A stretch of DNA of 64,000 bases, taken from positions 7,846,501-7,910,500 of the forward strand of contig CP126192.1 in the NCBI GenBank assembly GCA_030272155.1, written 5' to 3'. Source of the DNA: Tetradesmus obliquus. Its lineage: Eukaryota; Chlorophyta; Chlorophyceae; Sphaeropleales; Scenedesmaceae. A program made the position numbers and the translations under genes. This document shows positions 22,467 through 33,276 of the stretch, piece by piece (position 1 is the first letter of the stretch; each line of letters opens with the position of its first letter). The notes under the pieces were generated by a model. That model worked only from the letters and a program-made list of their open reading frames with translations, was not told where the DNA came from and made no database searches.

Positions 22467-24607
22467 CGGTGCACAGGTGACTGCAAGCCCCTGGAAGGAG
22501 TCCTCGCCAAACTTGGTGCATTGGCTAGCAGGCTGCCTAGCAGTGCTGCTGGGCTATCTGCCCTTGCTGCCAACTCATCATATGAGCTGCTCGGCGACCT
22601 GCCCAGCAGCAGCGAGCCTTGCTGCTGCGCTGCTGCGGCGGCGGCGCTGCTTGCGCTGCGTGGGCCGGATTTAAACAGCATGCGGTAGGGTTCAAGCAGC
22701 GCTGACACCTGTTGCTGAGCTGCAGTGGCTGTGCGAGGCAGCATGACCTCGAGCGTGGCTGTTACCCAGTCAACGCGTGCAGCTGCAGCAAGTTCGACGG
22801 CGCAGCAAGGCAACACACAGCACAGCGCAGCAGCGGTAGTGAAGACTCTCAAGCGCCTGAAGTCTTACAAGCGATTCAGTACAAGCTGCAAGCCTCCCCT
22901 GTGATGCGCTGTATCTGCTGTCTTGCATTACAATTCCCAGCACCAAACTGAACTGCACGACTTGCTGCATACCATGGTATGTTAAGGGGGAAGGATGTTA
23001 TTCGGATTCCTGAGCCTCCAGAAGCCTGCTGGCTGTATATTTCGCTTCTTATAAATATATTTGCTATATAAATACTATCCTATCGATACTAGGCCGAAAC
23101 CTGAAGGTAGCACCCCCAGCCTGGACATACTGGAGTTAGTGCCTTGCTGCTGTTGCCAGCAGTGCCACTGTCAAATGTCGACAGCTGCTGCGGTAGTCTG
23201 AGACGCCTTAGAGCTTCAGGCAAAGGTCAAAACGATCATAATATCATCTTGATATGGAATCAAGGCTTTCGAGCCTTCCATGTGCTGCCTGCGATGCTCA
23301 CCGAGAGGCGTTCCGACATCACAGGCCTCCCGTGGCGCCAAAAATTTATCGAAGTGAGCGCGGACTCACTAAAGGTGTTATAACGTTGTACATATCATAG
23401 TGAAAGAGTGCTGCCCAATTCCGTACAGCCCAGATGCTGCAATCGTGTTCAACGTTGTTTTCGGCCACTGACCCCAGTGCACAAGTTGGGCTGTACGGAT
23501 TGCCTTCTAACTTCGGGAATAAACTTTTAGTATGACCAAAAATGAGTTCCTGAACTTAGACCGCAAACGATAAATATGTGAGCTCGCAACCAGCGCCTGA
23601 CATGTCAGGCACAGCAGGTTTCAGCAGGTCCTACTGGTTCTGGGGCCCCAGCACCATCAGCATTTGGCGCTAGAAATAGACTTATAGGGGTATAAACTAC
23701 AATTTACTGTGTGCAGGTGCGCTGATGTGTGCCTGGGATCTTGTATCCAGCACACCCAATCAATACCATCTTTCAGCCTTGAAACCCACTGCTGCTCCCT
23801 TTGCCACCACAGAGCGTTGTTGCCGCCCTACCTAAAACTTTCAAGCATGCATGCTCACCTATGACCTGCATTTGCTGGTCCTGTATGGGCGCGTTTGCCG
23901 CCCTATTTAAATTTCTTTTCAAGTGTGCATGCTCTCCTGTGACCTACAGCTGCTGGTCCTGCAAGAGCGCCGTTGCCGCCCTTTTAGAACTTAAGAATTG
24001 TGCATGCTCACCTATGACCTGCAGCTGCTGGTCCTGCAGGAGCGCTGTTGCTGCCGCCAAGGCACTCCCGCTGCGCATGGCGCTGCTGTCTGCTGCCTGA
24101 TAGCACAGCGCTGCTGCTGGCTGGGACAGCTGGCTAACCAGCTGGCGAGCCTGCAGGACACGAGCAACACAGCAGCATATTTACAAGCTACGTGCAGCAC
24201 TGTGCTATAACACTGCTGGACAGTGATGTTTGGGTCAAGACCTGCGCTTAGCTGCATGGATAACGTGCTTGCCTGCAGCAGCTTCAGCAGCATCCTAGCC
24301 TTATCACCGCTGCAGCTGCACAGTCCGGCATGCAGAGCCCTAGCAGCTGTCCAAGCAAAGCCAAACGCACCTGCTCTATTGCTTCTCTCCCGTTGCAGGA
24401 GCAGCCGCTGCACTGGCACACGCACAGAGACAGCACCGGCGTGCTGCTGCCCCTGACCAGTAAGTGGGAGCAGGTGCAGCCAGCACCAGGATCGCCCATA
24501 TGGCCCGCACATGGGCATCCGCGCATGTTTTGGCCATCGCCTCCGCTGCTACAACAGCCTTGATCGCCGTGCGTGGGGAGCAGAGGCTCCCGCAGCTCAG
24601 AATCCAT
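12535..24607 (-). CDS. Copper-transporting P1B-type ATPase (RAN1/CCC2/ATP7-like)
   Basis: Twelve exons in perfect phase give 1370 residues: 24371-24607, 24012-24150, 21905-22782, 21028-21187, 20338-20546, 18276-18632, 17459-17534, 16705-16892, 15977-16269, 14980-15846, 13506-14003, 12535-12745. Order: [11 protein letters not shown] start, a divergent metal-binding segment (CSGCSC, ~70), two heavy-metal domains with GMSCGSC (~300) and GMSCASC (~402), transmembrane helices, the actuator domain, [19 protein letters not shown] (CPC in helix 6, ~810), DKTGTLT (~852), SEHPLARA (~938), MITGDSR (~1130), [10 protein letters not shown] (~1250) and two last helices. CPC plus these motifs mark Cu(I) transport into the secretory pathway. 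Odd points: a Ser/Gly/Gln insert of about 75 residues just before GDGIND, one GC-AG intron (donor at 16704), and introns filled with exon-border copies. Confidence 0.95.
12789..13050 (-). repeat. ATPase exon 12 start: two acceptor-side copies
   Basis: Two extra copies of the last exon's first ~60 bp lie upstream of it, at about 12789-12857 and 12982-13050. They read on the minus strand as [13 protein letters not shown]-like text; the first keeps CCCGCAGGGCC at the border. The second is more diverged. Confidence 0.8.
13165..13440 (-). repeat. ATPase exon 11 end: two donor-side copies
   Basis: About 95-bp copies of the last part of exon 11 ([20 protein letters not shown] region) lie at about 13168-13265 and 13341-13437, with a ~165-bp period to the real exon end at 13506. 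Both keep a good donor (AGGTGAGC and AAGGTAAGG on the minus strand). Bases at silent and replacement sites have drifted. Confidence 0.85.
14004..14979 (-). repeat. ATPase intron 10 built from copies of both exon borders
   Basis: The half next to exon 10 holds three more copies of its end (CAGTGCTGGATGATCAYGGG then ACAGYAGGTG) at about 14549-14585, 14683-14720 and 14803-14840. The half next to exon 11 holds copies of its start (CTGCAGGCGTGCTGCACTGG-like) at about 14072-14112 and 14184-14222. Donor-like GTGAGC or GTGCGG and acceptor-like CTGCAG are kept. Confidence 0.85.
16270..16704 (-). repeat. ATPase intron 8: copies of exon 9 start and exon 8 end
   Basis: At 16381-16516 a near-identical copy of the first ~135 bp of exon 9 ([20 protein letters not shown] onward) follows its own TTGCAG acceptor; after LLALLH it runs into unrelated sequence with no donor at the matching place. 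At about 16555-16635 lies a decayed copy of the end of exon 8 ([11 protein letters not shown]). The real exon 8 ends in CAG|GCAAGC, a GC donor. Confidence 0.85.
17110..17458 (-). repeat. ATPase exon 7 end: three donor-side copies
   Basis: Units of about 113 bp carry the end of exon 7 (GACGGCGTTGTGGTCTACGG-like) plus the following intron start, at about 17345-17458, 17231-17344 and, more decayed, 17120-17230. Donors read GTAGG or GTATG on the minus strand. The intron part (CATTCAACACATGGCTATTC) is almost identical among units. Confidence 0.85.
17815..18205 (-). repeat. ATPase exon 6 end: donor-side copies
   Basis: Copies of the last ~70 bp of exon 6 (GAGTCCGTGGTTTCCGCACG region, coding [14 protein letters not shown]) lie at about 17820-17890, 17950-18010 (partial) and 18128-18205. 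The 18128 copy keeps GTGAGT on the minus strand. Confidence 0.8.
18633..20143 (-). repeat. ATPase exon 6 start: large acceptor-side array
   Basis: At least ten partial copies of the exon 6 start ([20 protein letters not shown], real copy at 18590-18632) fill this intron. Good copies lie near 18840-18880, 19100-19143, 19340-19380, 19600-19640, 19845-19880 and 20100-20143. Variant copies ([14 protein letters not shown]) lie near 18705-18742, 19210-19247, 19712-19748 and 19970-20008. Most follow a CTGCAG acceptor. The groups form a higher-order tandem of about 505 bp (for example 18636, 19141 and ~19641 start alike), so at least two rounds of duplication took place. Confidence 0.9.
20820..21027 (-). 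repeat. ATPase exon 4 end: two donor-side copies
   Basis: Copies of the exon 4 end (GATGCGGCACTGGCACAAAG region, coding [15 protein letters not shown]) at about 20808-20850 and 20922-20965 precede the real end at 21028, with ~100-bp spacing. Confidence 0.8.
21290..21480 (-). repeat. ATPase exon 4 start: two acceptor-side copies
   Basis: About 120-bp units repeat the first ~45 bp of exon 4 (GTGCAGTCTGTGTCAGTGAG region and the following CTGACGCAGCAGG) plus upstream intron, at about 21300-21365 and 21420-21480. CTGCCTGG and CTGCAG border sequences are partly kept. Confidence 0.8.
23421..23498. repeat. Inverted repeat in ATPase intron 2
   Basis: CCGTACAGCCCA at 23421-23432 pairs perfectly with TGGGCTGTACGG at 23487-23498 across a 54-nt loop. 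Pairing extends a few bases outside with one mismatch. The meaning is unknown. Confidence 0.6.
23845..24011 (-). repeat. ATPase exon 2 end: two donor-side copies
   Basis: About 75-bp units repeat the end of exon 2 (CAGGACCAGCAGCTGCAGGT region) at about 23857-23905 and 23935-23985. They keep ATAGGTGAGC or the related CAGGAGAGC at the border. Confidence 0.8.
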
Positions 24608-25597
24608 GTCTACGTCCCTGCTGTGGTGTTATGATCGCCTAAAGCAAACTCAGCTCAGCAATAATAGAAGAAAATGTACGAACTTGATGCGACTACAGTC
24701 GTTCAGGGCGCCAGGAACAGCAGCAGCAGCAGCAGCAGTGCTTGCACAGGAAGACGCTGGCTGCAGCATATACATGCGTCAGTGCCAACAGTCAGACGCT
24801 AAAACAAAATATATTATCAGACTGAAGACACGAGCTCAGCAGTGGAAGGCGGTTCTGGAGCAAGCTTTGTGTTGTAGTTCTTGGGTCTAGGGTTTCCAGG
24901 CAGGCGTGATCAGCTGCTGGGCAAGCTGCTGTGCAGTGGTGAGCTTGTTTTGTAGGTGGTGTTACGTTGAAGCTTTATCTTGGTAGCAGCAAACGTTCTG
25001 GGGCAGGCAACATGTTGACATGCTGAACGGTACACGTCGTGACGGTACAGGTTGTGCTTCACAAGCCTTGACTGCACTGCTTTCACGTCTAGCGTTTCTC
25101 GGTGAGAACAGCATATTTACTGATACAATTGTTTTCTGATTGCCTTTGTGTCTGCAGTGAGCGTCGTAGTGCTGTGCTTGCCTCACCATTGCTTGTCCCT
25201 CAGGGACAATGCAGTGCATTGTCATACAGAGAACAGAGCCTGCACATGCATGATGCGGGCCATGCTGCAGTAACAGCGGGTCAAACGTATGAAAGCTGGT
25301 ATTGTAGCTGTTTTGTTGTATGCAGCCTCCGTGTGTCGAGTGTTGTAAGCCAACAGCTGGCTGATGTTGATCAAAGTGGGGCGCGTGTTCATCCACTGTC
25401 TTAAAGTTCCTCGTTTACAAAATACATTTCAAATACATTTGATTCTATTCACAGCTGCGGGCAACTTGGCCAACACATTGTGGTTGAGGTTCAGCGGTGA
25501 GTCCCTTCTTGCCCGCTCACCAAAGGCTTCAGCGCCACCTGCAACCGATCTCTTTCCCCAGCCTCTAAGCCATTGTTTGTTGTTGTGGCTAATCAAG
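24608..25597. other. Divergent intergenic region between Cu-ATPase and uS3
   Basis: 990 bp lie between two divergent start codons, so both promoters should be here. A CAG run occurs at 24719-24740. I see no convincing TATA element or extra gene; the open frames on both strands are unrecognised. Confidence 0.6.
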
Positions 25598-27761
<2,164 letters not shown>

Positions 27762-28003
27762 ACCGCCGGACGGTGCGTCTCACAACCATGAAAATACCCA
27801 TGAAAACACCCGTGGACATGGGGTTTTGGCGTCCGCCTTGCAATGTGGCCTGCTGGGTTGCTTGTGGGGGCTGGCCACCGCAGCCTGAGGGTTGCTGAAC
27901 GGCACATGAGAGTTATTGTCCTGGGGTGCGAGCTTGTGCCTTGGTGGCGTGCACCGCTTGCTGGCAGCGGCTGTGGAGTGAGCAATGGGCTGTTTCACCA
28001 GCT

Positions 28004-28008
28004 TGTAA
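28004..28008 (+). terminator. Candidate TGTAA polyadenylation signal of RPS3
   Basis: TGTAA lies 243 nt past the stop codon. TGTAA is the usual poly(A) signal of chlorophyte nuclear genes. The match is short, so the call rests on position. Confidence 0.4.
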
Positions 28009-28897
28009 CCTCCAGGTCATTTTCCCGTGCTTGTCTGTGATGGGCATACATTCTGCTGTCAGTGTTGCACGCAGAGGGCATGCAGTTGTGATCCTGCAGC
28101 AGATTATGCTAGTTCGTGCTCGTAGTACAGTTCAGTTGCAGGAAATCATACAGCAACAGCACCTGCCAAGGCAGGCTCTCCAGCAACATCACCAACAGCA
28201 GCATTTCTTTCACGAAACCGTCGACCCAACTATCAACTCGTGTGCATGCAGGCAGTGCTGTGTTCTTTCAAAGGTAGTACCAGTCATGAGCAAAGCATGT
28301 AGTGACAGTTGTTCTGTTCAGCTGCAGAATATACACATATGGCAGCTTGCCGCATCAGAGAAACGCTCGAAGCGCCTTATATGTTTTCTTCGCTGCCCTT
28401 GCTGCTCCTTACGGCGCGGCGACAGATGTGAGGAAGCAGCTCCTTGGCACAAGCTAGTCCAGCAGTTCGACCCACTCGCCCTTCCTTTCGTCGGTCTGCA
28501 GTACGGAGTTAAAATATAAGTAATTGTATGTTAATTACTTACATGGAGGTGTTGGCAATGACTGATGTGGGCGCGCCCGTGAGCAACAACGCCTGCTGCG
28601 TTGTCATGCACCCTGCTTCACGCATTGGCAGCCGTAGCTGCCAATATGTTATTTGATGCATTGTACGTTGTCCCTGCCCAACAGACACCCTGGACCGAGT
28701 GCTACCAGCAACGCGCTCCAAACCCTGCTGGGTGTCATTTGGCACTGTTTGGCGGGCAGGGGTGCGGATTGCGGCAACGCGCGTTCAAAAGGTGGCTTCT
28801 GCTGTCGTATTGGGCAGGTGAAATGCCCCTGTGATGAACTGAGTCACTGCAGCACTCCACACACCTGACATTCGAAAGCCTGGGATTGGCAGCACGA
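28009..28897. other. Intergenic region upstream of the hnRNP-like gene
   Basis: No gene is recognised. A perfect small palindrome, TAAGTAATT (28517-28525) and AATTACTTA (28533-28541), lies in a short AT-rich stretch about 360 bp before the next start codon. Confidence 0.45.
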
Positions 28898-30938
28898 ATG
28901 AATCAGCCACCTCCCCCTGGGCCACCATTTGCGGGACCACATCCCCCGCAAGGCTACATTGGCCCAGAGTTCCCTGGGGGATTCCCTGGGGGAGTGGCCC
29001 CAGAGTTTGGGGGTGTGGGCCTGGAGCGTGTGTTTCCCTGCGTCAGACTGCGCGGATTGCCCTTCGATGTATCAGAGGATGAGATTAGAATCTTCCTGGT
29101 GCGTTGCGGGACAGCAGGAGCGGCATACGCAATGGCAATGGCAGTGCACTCGGTTTGGAAGGAGTGCTTTGAGCCTGGATCGCGACAATTGGGATCCAAT
29201 CAATGCACATTGATCATAGGCATTGAGACATGGCATGCGTTGAGCTCCTGCGTGCGGTCAGCTGCAAGCGTATCTCAGCATGGCGCACTGCTGTCAGCGG
29301 CCGGCTCACGGTTGTGCGTCAATTGTGCAGGGGTGCGAGCCGGTGGACATACTACTAGTCAAGCGGGAGGGCCGCTTTTCTGGCGAGGCGTTCGTGGTGC
29401 TGGGCAGCCCGCTGCAGATCCAAATGGCAGTAGACAAGAACAAGAGCTACATGGGCAGGCGATACGTGGAGGTGTTCAGGGCAAAGAAGCTGGTAAGTAT
29501 GCAGTTGTGATACCTTTCTGGCCCCTTGCAGCCAATCCAGCAGCGCAGCAAGCAGCGGCGGTTAATTGGCGCCAACCGCAGCGCTGGCGCCAACCATGCC
29601 AATGCCAGCCAGCTACCAGCCTTGGACCCTGTTGTTGACAGGGCTTCATTTGCTTTTAAAAGTTACTATCCAGCAGCCGTGGGCTGGTTTACGGCCCCAA
29701 TGGGCCACTCCTGAGCAGCAATGCAGGCAGCGCAGCTGCTGCAGCATCTGCAGCACATGCTGCAGTGGGTGTGCCACGAAACACTCCTGCAGGTATCTGG
29801 TAATGACTGGTAGCAGCTGTGAAGATACAACACAAGCTGATAGCCAGCAATCAGGACAGATAAAGGCTGCAGCAGCAGCAGGATTGGCAGTGGCAGGCCC
29901 TGCGCGTTCCGTGTCATGGTTGTTACATGGTTGCCGCACTGCTTGCTCAGCTGGGCAGGCCGTGCCTATACACAGACAGCTCGCGCAACTGTCTAAAAAT
30001 ATATCCTATGACTGACTCGACAATCACACGACCACTGCATCTGTCTCTGCTGCTGCTGCCGCTGCTTGCAGGACTACTACAAGGCAGTCATGGCAGAAAT
30101 GTACGTGGACGGGGCAGGCATGCGCGGCGGCGGCGGCGGCGGTTACAACCGCGGCGGCGGCATGCAGTACGGCGGCGGGCAGCACTACGGCGGCGGCGGC
30201 GGCCAGGGCTACAGCAATGGCGGGCGGCCTGCCGAAGCAGCGGGTGCTGGCAACGGCTATGAGGCAGGGCCCAGCAACGTGCTGCGGCTGCGCGGGCTGC
30301 CGTTCAGTGCGCAGAAGGAGGACATTGTGCGGTGGTTTGAGGACGTGGCACCCCTGGCAGTGGACAAGTGAGCAGCGCAGCTGCACATAGTAGAAAAGTA
30401 GAGTTCCAACCTAGCTGCAGTGCATCAGGAGTCCAACAGCGTGACCAGCAGCAGCAGCAGCAGCACAGTTGGGATGGCGGCATCATCGGCAGCGGCAGCC
30501 TGTGGCCATGCGTCTTGTTGCACCGCAGCTGCAGTGGCAAAACAGGCAGCAGGTGGTGCCTGCTCGCATGAGGATCGAATTGACATGCGTTGGCAGCACT
30601 GCAACAGCAGCTACTTCACCGAGGAATAATGGGTACAGGTTGTTGGCTATAAGACCTCCAGCAGCTTAGCTCCCGTGGCCACCAACTGCCACTCACTGCT
30701 GTCATGTTGTCCTGTGCGCCCGCTGTGTGCCGCGTTGCCGTGTTGCTGCTGCTGCTGCAGCGTGCACATCATCACAGACTACGGCAGGCCCACTGGCGTG
30801 GCGCTGGTGGAGTTTGGCTCACCGCAGGACGCGCAGTCTGCAGCAGCCAAGGACAAGCAGATGATGGGCACGCGCTACATCGAGGTGTTCCCCAGCAGCA
30901 GGGACGAGCTGCAGAGGTACCTGCCCAGGTCGTACTAA
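28898..30938 (+). CDS. hnRNP F/H-like RNA-binding protein, two RRMs
   Basis: Exons 28898-29098, 29331-29492, 30072-30367 and 30761-30938 join in phase into 278 residues. A Pro/Gly-rich N-terminus (MNQPPPPGPPFAGPHPPQGY) leads to RRM1 (VRLRGLPFDVSEDEI, then DILLVKREGRFSGEAFVVL and YMGRRYVEVF). A Gly-rich linker (RGGGGGGYNRGGGMQYGGGQ) follows, then RRM2 (VLRLRGLPFSAQKEDIVRWF, then PTGVALVEF and MGTRYIEVFPSS). RLRGLPF in RNP2 and the R(Y)IEVF ending are typical of the quasi-RRMs of hnRNP F/H, GRSF1 and ESRP, which bind G-rich RNA and act in splicing; that role is inferred. The ATG chosen is the first in frame; a TTG at 28886 upstream is not used. Confidence 0.9.
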
Positions 30939-32244
30939 GCAGCAGCAGGTGCAGCTCCAGGTGCTGGTGCAGTCATGATGGCGTAGCGGCGGGGGCAACG
31001 GCCTCAGCAGCAGTGCTGCGCAGTCGCTGAGCTTGTGCGGCTGTCGCGAGTGGGCAGCAGCAGCGGCTGCGCGGAAGCGCCTGCTGTCAAGCAGCCTTGG
31101 CTGCTGTTTTGGTGCCAGCTTTGCTGCGGTGAGGTTGAGTGCCCTGCCGTTGTGGTGCCTGGGTCTAGCAGTATGGGGATGCGCAGGTACCTGTCATCTG
31201 GGGTGTTGGAAGATTGGGCTGGCGGGCGGGAGGGGTTATATGTGGGCGGCTGGCAGGGGCTGAGTGCTGTCGTGTTGCAACACCTGCGGCTGTGCAGACC
31301 AGCATGCCAATGGTGCGCAGGACCCGTGTTATTGCTGGCTGGTGTCTTGTGTTGGTGGCGCGGTCACTGCTGCAGCTGTACACTGCAGTAGGTGCCGCTG
31401 CTGCTCCTCATCCAACGTGGTGAGCACAAGCACAGCTGAGCAGCTGTCAACTGAACCGGATGGGAAGTCAGCGGTGTGACTGCTGTGCCGCTGGGTACGA
31501 TCAGTTCCAAGCTCTACACACGTTTTGAATGAGCTGGTTGGTGGCCGTATACCTTGCAAGCCGTGCGACAGGTGTGTGCTGCAACTTGCGTGGTATTCTT
31601 ATCTTGTGAGCTCCCCAGAGGGTGCCACTAGGGCTGGCTGCGTATACAACTCGCGGAAGCCGTGGCTGTGCGAGCATGGGCGCTGCAGTTGATGCTTCCT
31701 GCAAGCTGTGCAGTTGGCAGCGCAGGCATAATTGCATGACGGGGCTGCGGGGCTGGGTGAAGCCTTAGGGTCTGAACGTCGGCCCTGCTGCTGGTTTTCT
31801 GCAGGAGCCACGTAGGCTGTGTGTGGTGGCTGCGGTGTGTTTTGTGTCGTGTGCCAATGACCCATCATGGCATCTAGGAAGTGGTGCGTGCGGCCGTGTG
31901 GTGTGCCCCTGCGGATCAAGCACCCCATGCACAGTCAGGGTGTAGTCTTGCCAGTTTTTATCTGTGCATTGTCATTGCAATGAAATCACTTTGGACTTGC
32001 GCATTGTCTGCAGTACTTGTTGTGTGTCGTCCTGGGGCTTCATGCCAGGTTCGCACACGCAACCATACCTTGGGATACTTTGCTGCTGCTGCAGTTGACA
32101 CCAAAGTGATGTGTACTAAGGGCACACCTTGTGTGGTGTTGAAGTCAATATGTGAAATCCTCCTCTGTTCCCATTCCACCTGCTGTGCGTCGATATGGCG
32201 AGTGACTTGCTATCTTCAGCAGCGAAGGAAGCGACCACGAAAAT
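30939..32244. other. 3' UTR and spacer, no gene seen
   Basis: The first part is G/T-rich with CAG runs, as expected of a 3' UTR for the hnRNP-like gene. The open frames on both strands are short and unrecognised. The stretch ends at the dispersed repeat copy B. Confidence 0.5.
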
Positions 32245-32430
32245 CTGTCAGTGCCGTTGCCCCCCAGGCCATCGTGGCTACTGAGGGCGGCACTGACCAG
32301 GTTTTGTTTTGAACGCAGGTAATACTAGAACAAGTAGGAGGAGCAGCAGCACCACAACCTTGAAGTTGAAGTAGCCATGCTGGTCCTGGGGGGCCCCTTC
32401 TTGCTATGTGAGTACGCATTATGTTGCATG
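32245..32430 (-). repeat. Dispersed repeat, copy B
   Basis: This is the inverse-orientation partner of 11461-11655, diverged but collinear over its full length (GCAACATAATGCG at 32416-32428 on the minus strand through to GCAACGGCACTGACAG near 32245). It lies about 100 bp before the hAT-type MITE. Confidence 0.75.
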
Positions 32431-32537
32431 CGGTTGCAATGATTGACCTGCGTGCACGTTATAACTCTTGAATATAAAATATGTATGCGTTGGTTTCATT
32501 GCACGCGCTCAAAACACGACTTGGAAAGCACAACATG

Positions 32538-33087
32538 CAGGGGTGTGCCTTTTCAGTGTTTTGGGGGTCCGTGAAAGCAATTTCACTGAAAAAATGAAAT
32601 TTTCAGTAATTTCACCTTGAAAGTGAAAAAATGAAAAGGCAGGCAGGGCGGGAGTTATATTGCACTGTTACATCACTACTCGTCGCTTTTACTTCGCTTC
32701 ATCGCACATACAAGCATTATTACCAGTAAAAAGACCTATAAGTCGTTGTTCATTACTCAAAGGGAGCAGGTAGTGCTGGCTGCTGCAACAGCTGTTGACC
32801 CTAGCAGCAGTGCTGGCAGCAGGCAGGGTGTGAGCTACATGCCTCAACACACTTCGCAACAAGTGATCGACACCTTCCAAGCGACAAAAGTGCTATTAGG
32901 CTCTATTAGAGGTGCCTGCAGCTGCTGTAGCTGCTGCAGTAGGGGTGCAGCAGCGGTAAAACAACCTTTTTAATTTTTTTCAGTTGTGCGCAGTGGAGGG
33001 TCACGTCGATGAAAATTTCAGTTTGATTTCAGTGAAATGTCAGGAGTTTAGTTTAGAAATTTCAAAAAGTGAAACGGCACACCCCTG
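32538..33087. mobile_element. hAT-type MITE (non-autonomous DNA transposon)
   Basis: A 550-bp element has 12-bp perfect terminal inverted repeats, CAGGGGTGTGCC (32538-32549) and GGCACACCCCTG (33076-33087); pairing continues for a few bases as TTTCA. It is flanked by perfect 8-bp direct repeats ACAACATG (32530-32537 and 33088-33095), the target-site duplication length of the hAT superfamily, whose ends often begin CAGGGGTG. The inside is AT-rich near both ends, with sub-terminal TTTCAGT / ACTGAAA motifs in both orientations, and has no transposase. Intact ends and target duplications suggest fairly recent insertion. It sits about 190 bp before the CFAP65 start, in the probable promoter. Confidence 0.93.
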
Positions 33088-33276
33088 ACAACATGGCAAC
33101 ACGTGTCATGTTGACCGGTTCAAAAACCCTAGCTCTCGCATATTGAGTGCCCAACTGCAAGCACTCTGACAAAATTAAAACAGCAGTATTGCTGTGTAGC
33201 GCCGATACTAGCAGGTGGCTTCGTGCCGATGATCAGTACACACACGTCCATGAAGCCTGATTGACACCTGAGAGCG

